Part shown: positions 46,634-57,534 of the stretch, piece by piece
Position numbering within the stretch: position 1 is the stretch's first letter
How the letters are laid out: each line of letters opens with the position of its first letter
Assembly (NCBI GenBank): GCA_905221605.1
Contig: CAJNDS010000746.1
Location: 62,001-126,000 of the forward strand
Source: Symbiodinium natans
Lineage: Eukaryota; Sar; Dinophyceae; Suessiales; Symbiodiniaceae
Reading direction: 5' to 3'
Length of the DNA: 64,000 nt
Program-made: the position numbers and the translations under genes
Notes under the pieces: generated by a model
Told to the model about the DNA's origin: nothing
The model's input: the letters and a program-made list of their open reading frames with translations, nothing else
Databases searched by the model: none

Positions 46634-46901
46634 CTCTCTCCTCCCTTCGCACCGGCACCCTCACTGAGCCCTCAACCTTGAGCTCAGTGGGTTTAAGATT
46701 TGAGGTTTCTGAATCGCTTTTCTCAGGCTCGACCCACTTGCAAAGTCGCTGCTGACAGCAGAGGCACTTGGGGTCTTTAGGGTTGTTATGCATGAATGCA
46801 GAGGCGGGTAAGAGGACCCTTGGAGGAATGCTTGTCACAGGGTTCCAACCTAGCACACACAGAACGGCCGACTATATACATATATATACACATATGTGTA
46901 T

Positions 46902-46935
<34 letters not shown>

Positions 46936-47139
46936 ATGTGTGTCAACACTAAGGGTTCCCAACGTTCAGGGTAAGAGGGCTAAATCGAGTGGTTTGCGGC
47001 ACCCACGGCTCGGGACTGATCGTTTTTTTTTCAAAGTCTGCTCCTGTCTTGAAGCCTCTGGACTGAAATCGTGTTCTCGCCTAGGCGTAGGCGTGGCCGT
47101 GCTCCCTGTCCTCGAAACTGTCATCGTTTTGTTCTTTCT

Positions 47140-47335
47140 GGGTTTCTGCGTTCGCCAAATGTGAAATTGTCTTCACGTTTTACGTCTGGGTTCTTGTAAA
47201 TGTGAGGTTAAGTCGTCTCTTTTGCATGTCTGGGTTCGCCAGATGCGAAAATGCCTTCCGCCAAATGCGGAATTGCCGTGGCTTTTGGACGTCTGGGTTC
47301 GCCAAATGCGAATTGTCGACGCTTTGGACGGCCCT
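47140..47335. repeat. Tandem repeat of about 45-60 bp
   Basis: Four imperfect units built on GTCTGGGTTCGCCAAATGCG followed by AATTG and a T-rich tail. Confidence 0.75.
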
Positions 47336-47717
47336 TTCGTGTCCCCATGGTCTCTCACTGTCTGGGGTGCAGGCTGGCATAATGTGGATCTTTGTTGGTA
47401 TGTGGTTTTCACAGGTACATATACAAGCCACCCAAGAACTGGATTGTAAATGAACGGAGGCCGGAGGTAGGGAGCAGGCGAATGTTTGCACATGGTGTGG
47501 TCCTGGGTCACTGCATCAATGCTGAGAGTCTGGGCGGTTTACTAATCTTGCATCATCTGCTGTTGCCCTAGACTAAGGTCCAGGCCCCAAACCTAAGCCC
47601 TAACCCCAAACCCTAAACCCTAAACCCTAAACCCTAAGCCCTAAACCCTAAACCCTAAACCTAAGACCCTGAACACCATTGGCCAGCCTGGATTCTCAAG
47701 AGCCAGGGAGAGCACAG

Positions 47718-47941
47718 GTGACAAGAGAAAGATGTTCACCCTGACAGGAGCAGGCCTGAAGGATGTTCAGGACACTATGCTTACACGTACTTGCTTTGGC
47801 AGCCTTTTTTGCTATGTGGCAGGCATAGACTCACCCTAAACCCTAAACCCTAAAACCTAAACCCTAAACCCTAAGATAAACCCTAAGACCCTGGACATGT
47901 TCGGCGTCAGCCAGGTCTTGGGCGAGTGGCGGCCTCGTTAG
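47718..47941 (+). CDS. Candidate exon pair at a gene 3' end, unassigned
   Basis: Segment from 47718 (after GAGCACAG) reads GDKRKMFTLTGAGLKDVQDT. A second segment at 47891-47941 reads LDMFGVSQVLGEWRPR and stops with TAG. A CCCTAAA block lies between them. Joining them is an inference. Confidence 0.4.
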
Positions 47942-48221
47942 CCCACATTCCCAAGACAGTCTAGGAGGTTTCATGAGGGGTTGAGGAGTTTAGGGGGTTT
48001 GGCTAAAGCCTCCTCAGGACTTCTTTCTATTTTTGCCTTTGTACGGGTTTGAGGTTTAGGGTTTAGGGTACGGTCAAAACTTATGATAAGAAAGGTTCGA
48101 AGGTCCACCAGAGTCTGGGACATTTCTTAACCAGGCAGATGTATTAAGAAAGGTAGATTTGAGGCGAGAGTCTTGAAAACATTTCTTATTCAACCTGACC
48201 AACCCTTTGCTTTCTCCGCCC

Positions 48222-48628
48222 TCCAGCCCTCCAGCCCTCCAGCCCTCCAGCCCTCCAGCCCTCCAGCCCTCCAGCCCTCCAGCCCTCCAGCCCTCCAGCC
48301 CTCCAGCCCTCCAGCCCTCTCCACCCCTCCACCCCTCCACCCCTCCAGCCCTCCAGCCCTCCAGCCCTCCAGCCCTCCAGCCCTCCAGCCCTCCAGCCCT
48401 CCAGCCCTCCAGCCCTCCAGCCCTCCAGCCCTGCAGCCCTGCAGCCCTCAGCCTCCAGCCCTCCAGCCCTCCAGCCCTCCAGCCCCAAAGATTTTGGAGC
48501 AAGAAAGGATTCAGATTGACAGGTCAAGAAGTCTCCTGGAGGGCTGGAGGGCTGGAGGGCTGGAGGGCTGCAGGGCTGCAGGGCTGCAGGGCTGGAGGGC
48601 TGGAGGGCTGGAGGGCTGGAGGGCTGGA
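48222..48628. repeat. CCAGCCCTC minisatellite with inverted partner
   Basis: About 29 copies of the 9-bp unit (48222-48483; a few CCACCCCTC and CTGCAGCC variants), a 54-base spacer, then about 10 copies of the reverse complement (48537-48628). Could fold into a stem of about 90 bp. Confidence 0.95.
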
Positions 48629-49040
48629 GCCTTGCAAAAAGGCCATTCAATTTGTAATTACGTTTGGGTTGCGATTCAGACTCTGAATATAATTATTTTT
48701 CTCAATTCGAGAGTCTAATTTCTTGCTTCATAAAATTTCTTAACACAAAGTTCCACCGTAGTAGTGTTCAACATGTTGTGTTTAGAACGGTTCAAATCCC
48801 CCAGGGTTCTGCGGGCCTTAAGACTTGGGGCGTTGAGGGCTTTGGTCCTCAGATTTTCTTCTGATGTTGCGTAGGAGGAGGGGCTTGGGGTTTAGGATTT
48901 AGGTCTTGGGGTTGTGCGTAAAGGGTTTAGGGTTTAGGGTTTAGGGTTTATATAGGGTGGGTAAGGGTTTAGGGGTTGGGGTCAGAAGCGTAATGAGGGT
49001 GTAAGCAGCCCTCTGCCTACGCTTTGCACTGACCCTCCAG

Positions 49041-49084
49041 GCCAACAAACATCGACAAATGCCCTGTTACTGAGGAGAAGCAGA
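49041..49084 (+). CDS. Candidate internal exon with consensus GTAAGT donor, unassigned
   Basis: Between GACCCTCCAG and GTAAGT; reads PTNIDKCPVTEEKQ. Confidence 0.45.
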
Positions 49085-49508
49085 GTAAGTGATTTCTCCC
49101 AAAAGGGTCGAGAACACACAACATACAAGCCCCATAAAGGGGACCCCTAAACTCCTAAACCCCTTCAATGCCTTTCTTTCCTAACCCTAAACCCCAAACC
49201 CTCCAAACCCTAAATCCGCACAGCCGAAACCTAAACTCTAAACCCTGGACACCCCGAACCCTAAACCCTAAACCTTAAACTAAACCCGAAACCCTTCCTA
49301 AACCCTGGCCCTAAGCCCTAAACGCAAAAGGTTTTGGCTGCCACCCCTGGCACACATCTTCCCGGAGGCATCGCTGCCAGGCGCCAGATTCTGCAGCAGG
49401 GTTTGGGGTTTAGGGTTTTGGGTTTTGGGTTTTGGGTTTTAGGATGTAAGGAAATCGTGGGGGGCGGATTGTCACACGTATCAGTTCGTCTCAGAAGGAG
49501 TTTCGCAG

Positions 49509-49591
49509 GCTCTGCTAGGACGCTTCAAGCATCACCTTTCAGAAGTTCGGCCGAGCTGCTGGCATACGAGGCCAGCTGCAGGAGGCTCAAG
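49509..49591 (+). CDS. Candidate exon, unassigned
   Basis: After GTTTCGCAG, with two open frames (ALLGRFKHHLSEVRPS or SARTLQASPFRSSAELLAYE). An inner acceptor TTTCAG gives KFGRAAGIRGQLQEAQ. It ends at GGTTTAGGG. Confidence 0.35.
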
Positions 49592-49601
49592 GTTTAGGGT
49601 T

Positions 49602-49733
49602 TCCTAGGTGGGATAAGGGGGACCCGTAAAGGGAACCCCTTCTTAACCCTCTTCTGGCTCTCTTAACAAGGGACCTTATTCAGAGGGTCTATATCCCCAA
49701 GGGTCCCCCTAATCCTATCCCCTAGGTTTTATA
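49602..49733. mobile_element. Inverted-repeat element, CCTAGG ends
   Basis: CCTAGGTGGGATAAGGGGGA at the left, mirrored by CCCCCTAATCCTATCCCCTA at the right. A separate element with CCCTAGGGGCCCAAGACC / GGTCTTGGGCCCTTAGGG ends lies at 52188-52272. Confidence 0.75.
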
Positions 49734-50010
49734 GCATCAGGGTGACGAACTTCAGTGCAATGACTCGTGAAAACTCAGGTAACCTTTCTTCTACTTGGAA
49801 TATGAGACAAGGGTTGTCCACAAGCCTTCCTTGTCTAGGCCTCTAAAGGTGTGTCCCCTACACCACGGAGGGGAGTTAAAAAAAACCCGAAGGATCCTAA
49901 CTTAGGTTAGAACCCTAAACCCTAAACCCTAAACCCTGCGTCCCTGAACTCTTGTTACTATAGTAGTAAGGGGGCCCCTTCTTGTACACCAGTACAGGGC
50001 TCTGCGCCAG

Positions 50011-50085
50011 CACCGAAGCATATGGACCACAAGCACTTCTACGTGGTTCATTTAGTTCCCAAGCTGCTAATGCCAATCGAGAAAA
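50011..50085 (+). CDS. Candidate exon, unassigned
   Basis: After TCTGCGCCAG; reads PKHMDHKHFYVVHLVPKLLM, open into degenerate CCCTAAA repeats. A further open piece at 50145-50208 (LKLLQWAHDAHAKGPTLHS) may follow. Confidence 0.4.
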
Positions 50086-50379
50086 AACCTAAGCCCGTAC
50101 CCCTAAACCCCTTAAACCAAACCCCTGAGACCCTAGACCCGAGTTAAACCTCAAGCTCCTCCAATGGGCCCACGACGCCCATGCCAAGGGCCCCACGTTG
50201 CATAGCAACCCTGGGTTCAGGGTTTAGGGTTTAGGGTTTAGGGTTTAGGGTTTAGGGTTTAGGGTTTAGGGTTTAGGGTTACTTCGAAACCCGGGCCAGC
50301 GATGCCCAATCGGAGCCCTAAAAGCCACTGAGACACCTCCAATACCGGCCCTTCTTGTTGCCTTCGATGTGGATTGCAG

Positions 50380-50452
50380 ATTCCCGGACAAATCCGGCGG
50401 AATAAAAAAGACGGGATTCCCTTGCGCCTTACATCCACAAAGACCCATGTGA
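50380..50452 (+). CDS. Candidate exon, basic, unassigned
   Basis: After GTGGATTGCAG; reads IPGQIRRNKKDGIPLRLTST then KTHV. Immediately followed by a family A element. Confidence 0.4.
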
Positions 50453-50582
50453 GGGTTTACGAAAAGAAGGGGTCCCGAATCTAGACCCCCCAATAGTAGG
50501 ATTCCCTTAGAATAAGCACCCCAATAAGGGGATTCCCTTATAATCAGGACCCCAATAAGGCACCCGAATTTCGGAAACCCCC
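50452..50582. mobile_element. Family A inverted-repeat element
   Basis: Ends GGGTTTACGAAAAGAAGGGG and CCCGAATTTCGGAAACCC. Copies at 1205-1311, 14472-14550, 28396-28506 and 61588-61680, and related pieces at 8410-8530. Confidence 0.75.
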
Positions 50583-50657
50583 CCCCCCTATGTCAACCGC
50601 ATGAGCTCCGAATGAAGGTGACCCTCCACCTCCGACACCGAGCAAAAGCGGCGCCAG

Positions 50658-50780
50658 GTGCTCAACAAAGGCTTAAGCGCAAAGTGTTGCCAGGTTGAGC
50701 ATCTGATTGAAGTTTCGAATGTTGAGAGTCTGGGGCTGGTGAAAGAATATTCTGGTGGCGCCTTTAGCTACAGGTCCTAG
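50658..50780 (+). CDS. Candidate terminal exon, unassigned
   Basis: After GGCGCCAG; 40 codons to TAG, reading LNKGLSAKCCQVEHLIEVSN and continuing VESLGLVKEYSGGAF. One of the best orphan exon candidates in the window. Confidence 0.5.
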   Translation: MLNKGLSAKCCQVEHLIEVSNVESLGLVKEYSGGAFSYRS

Positions 50781-51058
50781 GTCTGGGCCCGGGCCATAGT
50801 CCACAAGAACCCCAGATCTGGACTCCGACTCTCACTCCCCAATAGCTCCGATCTTGTACTGCACTGCATGAGGCTTCCCAGGGCTCCTTGCATCTTGAAC
50901 AGAAGGTTTACTAAACCTATTCAGGGTTTAGGGTTTAGGGTTTAGGGTTTACGGTATAGGGTTTAGGGTTTAGGGGTCTTCGGGACAGGCTGAGCGCTTC
51001 CTTTCGGGACCTGAACGTTGACATACGATGATGAAGTCCACCTCTGCTTCCCTTTCAG

Positions 51059-51121
51059 GGATATTCAGTTGTGAACAGTTATTACGTACGAGAGAGAGAC
51101 CATGACTTGCACTACTGCTAG
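51059..51121 (+). CDS. Candidate terminal exon, unassigned
   Basis: After CCCTTTCAG; reads GYSVVNSYYVRERDHDLHYC and stops with TAG; the TAG overlaps the first unit of a TTTAGGG block. Confidence 0.4.
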   Translation, partial: GYSVVNSYYVRERDHDLHYC

Positions 51122-51356
51122 GGTTTAGGGTTTAGGGCATAGGGTTTAGGGTTTAGGGTTGCCCTGAACCCCCGAACGTAACCGTTTTTTGGCTACAACC
51201 CGAAATCCTCAATCCCTTAGCATTTTGAAAGGCTCAAAATGCCGACGTCCTCAGAACCTGAACCCTGAAAAAAGTGTGTCTGATGTGCTTGGCGGCTGGC
51301 AAACCAACCCTAAACCCGAAAGCCTAAACCCTAAACCCTAAACCTCAAACCCTGCT

Positions 51357-51455
51357 TTGCGGTGCGGCCAGCTATGCGGGGGCGCAAAAAAAAGGAACCC
51401 AAGGGCACTCCCAGGGTCTTGCCAGCCTTGTGCCAGTGCCAGTAGACCTTGCGGA
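51357..51455 (-). CDS. Candidate exon, minus strand, unassigned
   Basis: Minus strand reads VRKVYWHWHKAGKTLGVPLG and continues SFFLRPR. The plus-strand alternative is less protein-like. Confidence 0.35.
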
Positions 51456-51586
51456 CTACATGAACCCAGAAAGGGTTTAGGGTTCAGGGTTCAGGGTTCA
51501 GGGTGCAGGGTTCACACAAGTATAGTGGCATGTAGTAGTATAGTGTAGACGACCCCCCAAAGTTAGGATTCACGTGTGGGGGGCCC

Positions 51587-51690
51587 CAAACCCCAAACCC
51601 CAAACCCCAAACCCCAAACCCCAAACCCCAAACCCCAAACCCCAAACCCCAAACCCCAAACCCTAAACCCTAAACCCTAAACCCTCGAAG
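51587..51690. repeat. CCCCAAA variant array
   Basis: Eleven CCCCAAA units followed by four CCCTAAA units; a third homogenised telomere-repeat variant. Confidence 0.95.
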
Positions 51691-52423
51691 CCCTTCCAAG
51701 GCTTCGCGCACACCCCGGCCCGGCACCGGACGGTCGCTGGTACGGCCATGTCGGCACCCCTGGGCGAAGGGTTTCAGTTTTGGTGTTCAGGGTTTAGGCT
51801 TTAGGGTTTAGGGTTTAAGGTTTAGGGTTTAGGGTTTAGGGTTTAGGGTTTAGGGGTCAAGGGACTGCAAAAGGGCTTAGGGGTTATTTGGGGGTTATTT
51901 GGGGGATAATTTTGGGGTTGCAGAGGGGAATAAGAGTAAGGGCCCCTTCTACGGGTCCCTCCTTAAGTCCTACAAGGGCCCCCTTACTATACGAACTGTA
52001 GTTAAGGGACTTTTCACCTGCGTTAGGATCCATAATAACCCAATTTAGGCCCGAAGCAGTCCTAGTTGAGCCGTATTATGCATGAGCTGTAGACTACAAG
52101 TAGGCGTTGTTTTGCATACAGGGTTGAGACTTGGGTGAACTGGTTCAGGGTTTTCGGTTCATGCAGGGTTCAGGGCTTACAGTTTCCCTAGGGGCCCAAG
52201 ACCCTTTCATTTAAGGCCTTTCATCTGTTTCGGGGCTCACAGACCTTACTATTTGTGGTCTTGGGCCCTTAGGGTTTAGGATTTAGGCTTTAGGGTTTAA
52301 GGGTTTAGGGCTTAGGGTTTCGGGTGCGCGGTATCCATCCGCGACAGTGAGGCCGCCCAGCACTGCGGGCATTCCGCACTGCGCGGAAGGAGCTGTGGTG
52401 CAGGCCCGTCGTGGGGCTGTAAT

Positions 52424-52537
52424 GGCTAGGACCCGGAGTAGACCTTTATTCCCTTTTTGGGGGGGATTTAGGGTCCCTTATAATATCCTTTAAAACAAAA
52501 AGGGCACCCTTTTTATACCCAGGGTACTTTCGGGTCT
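52424..52537. mobile_element. Family H inverted-repeat element
   Basis: GCTAGGACCCGGAGTAGACC at the left, CAGGGTACTTTCGGGTCTG at the right, core AAACAAAAAGGGCACCCTTT. Copies at 60361-60461 and 15312-15404 (diverged). Confidence 0.75.
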
Positions 52538-53367
52538 GTCGCATAGGCTGTTCGAAACCTTCACCCCAAAAGGGAACCCCCCAAGAATAAAAGACCTGAA
52601 GAAACCCCGATGGCCGCTCTTTCTAGAGAGTTTTGGGGATGTCATTGGTGTTGGGTGTTTGTGGGTTGGGGGTTGAGGAAAGCCGTGTCTCAGGTTTTGG
52701 CTGGAAAGGCATCGGCTCTACACGAAAAAACCCATCGTTACAAGACAACTGCTTCGATGAAGATGTTGTGCTTCCCAAAGACTCCAGTTCAGCAATATGT
52801 ATATGGCACCCTCAAGTATCCCCGGGTACTGTAATCCCTATCAAGGACTGTTAGTATAAGGGGGAACATCCCAACTTATGAACCTTATGAAAACAGCCAC
52901 CCTAAACCCTAAACCCTAAAATCTAAACCCTAAACCCTAAACCCTAAACCCTAAACCCTAAACCCTAAACCCTAAACCCTAAACCCTAAACCCTAACCCT
53001 AGCCCTTTCTTTGCTCAGAGTTCTGCCACACGGCCAACTTGAGAGGCTGAGGACTCCAGCACTGGGAACACATGACCAATGCTCCTTGGCCATCGTTAGG
53101 GTTTAGGGCTTAGGGTTTAGGACGTTGCAGCCTTTGGCACAAGTGGCAAGCAAGAGACCCCAAACCCCTAAACCCCTCTTATGTAGTGTTCTGGAGTTTT
53201 TTCACCCCTCCCCAATGCCCAAGTGGGCCCGGAAGTTAAAGCGCACTGTGCAAAGGTGCAGCTCCAAAAGCAGCGGGGTTGTGGCAGCTTACTGGGCTTC
53301 GTGGGTTTTTGGGTTTATCTCTAGGGTTTAGGGTTTTGGGTTTTGGGTTTAGGGAAACCCCAAACCT

Positions 53368-53502
53368 TGACTTTCTCGCCACTTTGTCTCTATGAACATC
53401 AGTGGCCATGACGTGCCCCCCGTCCCTTCTGTCCGGACAGCCCAGGCGACAAGAGATCTCGGCTCTAAGTCTCACACACCTCTACGCAAAGTCGATGGGT
53501 AT
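53368..53502 (+). CDS. Candidate exon ending at a family B element, unassigned
   Basis: Open frame reading SRHFVSMNISGHDVPPVPSV and on to SKSHTPLRKVDG. The family B element starts at 53503 within its TAT duplication; GGTATCCC could serve as a donor, so the element may open an intron. Confidence 0.4.
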
Positions 53503-53611
53503 CCCAAAGGATCCATGTACCTAAATAGTATACACTCGGGCCCTAAAGCTACTACATAGGAACCCCTTTAAGGCCCAAGCTTATACTATATAGGTACGTG
53601 GATCCTTAGGG
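53503..53611. mobile_element. Family B element with TAT target duplication
   Basis: Close in sequence to the 1.8-kb copy, so both are fairly recent. TAT on both sides. Sits at the end of a candidate exon. Confidence 0.85.
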
Positions 53612-53694
53612 TATGTAGAACTCGTCCGGTTCATGCTTCAAACATGATCATGTACACTTGTTCTTCAGAAAAGATACAGCAGATGTATGTGTTG

Positions 53695-53769
53695 CATGGG
53701 AACCGAGGACTGAACTCGGGAGCCACTGCGTGTTGAGCAGTCGTCATAAACCCACTAGACCATTCCCAC
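53695..53769 (-). tRNA. tRNA-Val (anticodon AAC)-like gene, possibly a pseudogene
   Basis: 75 nt fold on the minus strand. Acceptor stem GTGGGAA / TTCCCAT pairs with one G-T; anticodon stem ACTGC/GCAGT and T stem CCGAG/CTCGG are perfect. Box A TGGTCTAGTGG fits the polymerase III consensus; box B GAGTTCAGTCC has one mismatch. The anticodon loop TCAACAC reads AAC (valine). Two oddities are C instead of the near-universal T at position 33, and G at position 58. The D stem is short (GTC/GAC). No CCA is encoded and no intron is present. A T4 run lies about 25 nt downstream. Confidence 0.55.
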
Positions 53770-54311
53770 AAAAGATGTTGCCCTCTTCCTTTGTGCTTTG
53801 GGTTTAGTGTTTGGTGATGCGTTTGGCTCGTGCTGCATCATGTGCTTGCCATTCTCTTTGCTTCTGAGGGTCCTGATTTTTACACCCTACACCCTAAACC
53901 CCTAAGCCCTAACCCTGAGAGCCAAGCAGGTGGCAACACACAACCCAAACCCCACGAGCCCTATGCCAGCAAGCCTCCAAGACCCCAAGCCCCTAAACCT
54001 CAAACCCTACCCCCCCCAAAAAACCTTATGGGCATCTCCCAAAATAGGGGTACTGTACCCCTTTTGTACCCCCAAATAGACGAGAATCCCCTGAGAGGGA
54101 CCCTGTAACCGGAGGCTGTACCTGGGGTGCGGCATTGCATCGTGCGGAGCCTTGGGTTGTGCCAGAGGTGCAGGTCTTTGTTTTTGGTGCTTGGGGGTTT
54201 GGGCCAGGGTTTCTATGCGTTTGGGGGTTAGGGTTACTATGGGGTTTAAGGTAGAGTACCGGTTTTATATGTACTTGGGACTGGGGGTTTCGAGGCTTCT
54301 TGCCGAGTCAG

Positions 54312-54433
54312 GTTGTGGCGGTTGTTCAGGAGCGTCCTCAAGGTGTGATCCGGGGATCACCTGAGGCAGTTTGCCCCTTGGTTTTGAAATCACGTTGTAC
54401 CATTGTCCCCTCCAGCGTTGAAAGAAGCAGAGG
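54312..54433 (+). CDS. Candidate exon, unassigned
   Basis: After GCCGAGTCAG; 40 codons reading VVAVVQERPQGVIRGSPEAV then CPLVLKSRCTIVPSSVE; donor GTGTGT within a (GT)n tract. A possible following exon starts at 54511 after CACTTGCAG. Confidence 0.45.
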
Positions 54434-54901
54434 GTGTGTGTGTGTGTGTGTTACCTTGACCGCCTTTGAGGGTCCGGGCCCTCGCTCCTTACCACTGAAA
54501 CCACTTGCAGGAGTGAAGACTGCCCATGAACGACATCTCTAAGTTTGATGATGGTTCCAGTTGTGAGCCCTTTTGTGTTGCTTGAGGGCTGTGTCCATCA
54601 GAACATCTGATGGCTTCTGGCATGCACCTGGCCGCAGAGCTTCTCGTGAGGATAGGTTGCGCCAACTCCGCCCATGCAACCGTTTGTAGGTAGGGTCGAC
54701 TCCTGAATACTGAATGCACCCCTAAACCCTAAACCCTAAACCCTAAACCGCCTAAACCCTAAACCCTAAACCCTAAACCCTAAACCCCAAGCCCACCTAA
54801 ACCATGAACCCTGCCTTGCCGCCCTTGTGCGAGTGTGAGAGTCGAAGCCCAAGGATGATGTGTGTAGGGTTTAGGGTTTAGGGCTTAGGGTTTAGGGGGT
54901 G

Positions 54902-54970
54902 CTGCTTCAGGTCTTTGTGCTCGTCCGAAAACTGTTTTTTCTCCGCCTCGCTGGCCCAGAGTCGGCTCAT
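54902..54970 (-). CDS. Candidate exon, minus strand, HMG-box-like piece
   Basis: Minus strand reads MSRLWASEAEKKQFSDEHKD then LKQ. The W-x-x-x-x-x-K-x-x-F spacing and charged helix resemble the middle of an HMG box, but too little is present to be sure. Bounded by CTGAAGCAG on its 3' side. Confidence 0.35.
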
Positions 54971-55416
54971 GAGCTCATGAGATGTGCGAAGTAGCACGAA
55001 ATCACATGGCGGAGGCGGCTCTCGGATAAGAGTCGGCTCGAGGTGAAGGAGACGGATGCTAGCCTGTAGCCATTGATAGTAGAGAAATGGAACTCAGGGT
55101 CCAGCAAGGCGCTGTTTAGGCCCTACAGCGACTTAGTGGAAGAATCGGGCGGCTCATGCAATCCGACTTCGTCGCGGCAAAGCAGGCGCGCGGAGCTAGT
55201 TGTAAGTCGGTTATGTGGGTACCTCATATATGTATAATGTATATATATATATATATATACTATATCAGAAATGATCAGCTTACTATGAGTCCTAGCTGGC
55301 CGCGAACCTTCAAGTATGTGACCCAGGTCAGCTGTACGTTTCTGCTGCATGAATGCCTTCAGGCTAGAATGCCCCTAAACCCCGAAACCCTAAACCCTGC
55401 AAGCCTGCATCGGCAG

Positions 55417-55832
55417 CAGCATGCGGAATGCACAACGAGCATGATTGAGAGAAGCAGGAAGCGCGGTATCTTGCTGGATTTCGCGCCAACAATCCTAAGC
55501 CCGAAAACCTTAACGCAAACCGCAAACCCGAAACCCTAAAACCAGTGAGGGGTGCAGTGCATGCTGCGACCAGTGTATCTAATCCTCCTCTGAAAATGTC
55601 CTTGCGGTGCTTTGGCTTGGCGGGTGGCAAAAAGAGACCCTAAAACCCTAAAACCTTAAAACCCTAAAACCCTATAACCCCAAAGCCCTAAATCCCGAAA
55701 ACCTAATACCCTCAAACCCTACAAACCCCAAACCCTCAACCGCACCTGCCTTGGCCCACCTCAATGCAGGCTGCGACCAGTCGATTTAGCGGGACATGCG
55801 AGGAGCTCAGCATACCCGATCCGGATGTATTT
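55417..55832 (+). CDS. Candidate exons, unassigned
   Basis: Segment 55417-55490 (after GCATCGGCAG) reads HAECTTSMIERSRKRGILLD; segment 55770-55832 (after CAATGCAG) reads AATSRFSGTCEELSIPDPD. A middle open piece at 55555-55630 begins with a similar GCTGCGACCAGT. Degenerate CCCTAAA DNA separates them. Confidence 0.35.
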
Positions 55833-55905
55833 AGGGTTTAGGGTTTTAGGGTTTTGGCTGCAAACTTCTTAAAATGGGATCCTGAGGGGGGCGAAAACCT
55901 ACTTA

Positions 55906-56011
55906 CTGGTTCTTAGTAGGTGAGGGAACGAGGTACCCTATAGAATCCTTCGAATGGTGTATGCAGGAGGATACAAGGAACCTCATTCCCTCATTCCCTA
56001 CTAAGAACCAG
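55906..56011. mobile_element. Family C element
   Basis: Ends CTGGTTCTTAGTAGGTGAGG and TCATTCCCTACTAAGAACCA. Confidence 0.85.
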
Positions 56012-56399
56012 GGGGTCTAGGGGCTACTCTCCAGTATATGGGACTTTTAAGGCATACATTATTAGGCCTTGTCCTAGTTATCCCCGCAATAGCCTCATGC
56101 ACAGGAAAGGTCCACATAAAGGCGACGAAGTCGGTTGTAAAGCAGTCTTACAGTCAACTACTTAGGAGGCTTATAAGTACACTTGTTTTGGGGGTCAGAA
56201 GTACCCTGAACCTCGAGGTAGCCCAAATTTTAAACCTGAAGAGTAAGAACCGAATCCCGACTTCCCGAAGAACTTTTCTACGCTGAAGTCGCTGAAGTGT
56301 AGTGAAATGCTGTTGAGGTCGGTACTTCCTCAGGAAGCATACGATGAGGTTGTCGCAGGCCCAGGGGTACGGGGGGCTCAGTGTGGCGCGTTGTGTGAT

Positions 56400-56452
56400 C
56401 ATCATCATCATCATCATCATCACCATCACCATCACCATCACCATCACCATCT
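56400..56452. repeat. (ATC)n/(ACC)n microsatellite
   Basis: CATCAT then CACCAT units. Would encode poly-His if in frame, but lies in a probable intron. Confidence 0.9.
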
Positions 56453-56481
56453 TTATCATCATTGGGCAGATCTTGCGGCAG

Positions 56482-56725
56482 GAAAGACGACCCTCCTCAA
56501 AGAACACCTGTCAGAGATGACGGAGGACTGCCAGACCTTCAGCCCCCAAACCGTGCGACACCTCCCCCCGAGCTACGGACCTTAAACCCTAAACCCTAAA
56601 ACCCTAAAATGCCCTAAAAGCTGAGGAGGAGAAGCAGGACTGCTTGAAAGAGACACTTCTGCGAGCGGTCTACGAAGGTCCTCGGAGGGCTTGTAGGGCA
56701 GTCCGGGATGTGGGGCCTTCCCAGG
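56482..56725 (+). CDS. Candidate exons, first with Walker-A-like GKTT, unassigned
   Basis: Segment 56482-56585 (after TTGCGGCAG) reads GKTTLLKEHLSEMTEDCQTF; the GK-T-T-L-L start would complete a P-loop encoded by an earlier exon. Segment 56621-56725 (after CTAAAAG) reads AEEEKQDCLKETLLRAVYEG and ends at GTTTAGG, an array-derived donor. An NTPase is a guess only. Confidence 0.4.
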
Positions 56726-57431
56726 GTTTAGGTTAGGGTTTAGGGTTTAGGGTTTAGGCAGGGACTCCGACCCAAGGGTAGTTCATGGGCCCTTATCATG
56801 GTGTATAGACGGGGTACATAAGGGGTACCCTTTCAAGGGCCCATACTAAGAGACCACGTAACTACCCTAAGATCCAGTACCCCTTAATTAAGGAGTACTC
56901 CTTAAATTAGTATAGGGTTCCTTATATGGTTTAAGGGGTGCTCCTAAATTAACGAGTATAGGGGTCTCGAAACCTACATCCGAAGCCTGGTAAGCCCCTA
57001 AACCCCTAAACCTAGGGTCTGAAGACCACGTGATATTGAACTCACCCTCGCTGAAAGCCATTGCGCTCTAATGTTGGGCGCTTCTCCCTCCTGCTACTGC
57101 GTTAATATTACACTAATATATATATATATATATATATATACTCTTACTGTTATTGTTGTGCTGTTGCTGATCTGATGAGTATTCTCATTGTTACTCTTAT
57201 CGCACAACTGTTCATCTGTCCTTTTGGCGGTGCGTTGTGTGGGCCGAAGGGCTGATTAGGAAAAGAGGCCTCCCCTTTGATATACTGGATATCTTCTCTA
57301 ACCTAACCCAAGCTTTAGCCCTAAACCCTCAACCCTAAACCCTGAACCCTGAACCCTACACCCTAAACCCTAAACACCCTAAACACCCTAAACCCTAAAC
57401 CCTGAACCCTACACCAACTCATGCAACCCAG

Positions 57432-57534
57432 ATGTGAACAACTTACGAAACGCCCTTTGGCCAGGAAAAGATCTGGCAGTGAAGGCCGGCGGGGGCAGCG
57501 GCTGGCATATGGCCAGCTTTCTAGGTTTAGGGTT
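57432..57534 (+). CDS. Candidate exon, unassigned
   Basis: After CAACCCAG; reads DVNNLRNALWPGKDLAVKAG then GGSGWHMASFL; ends CTAG before GTTTAGGG of an array (array-derived donor). Confidence 0.45.

Noticed and set aside
48173-48718. Overlapping open frames of 140-180 codons over the CCAGCCCTC minisatellite
   Set aside because: They translate a 9-bp tandem repeat (Ser-Pro-Pro-Ala-Leu-Gln type) on both strands. No splice context or unique domain.
56307-56480. Poly-His open frame
   Set aside because: His tract comes from a CAT/CAC microsatellite placed before a good acceptor, so it is probably intronic.
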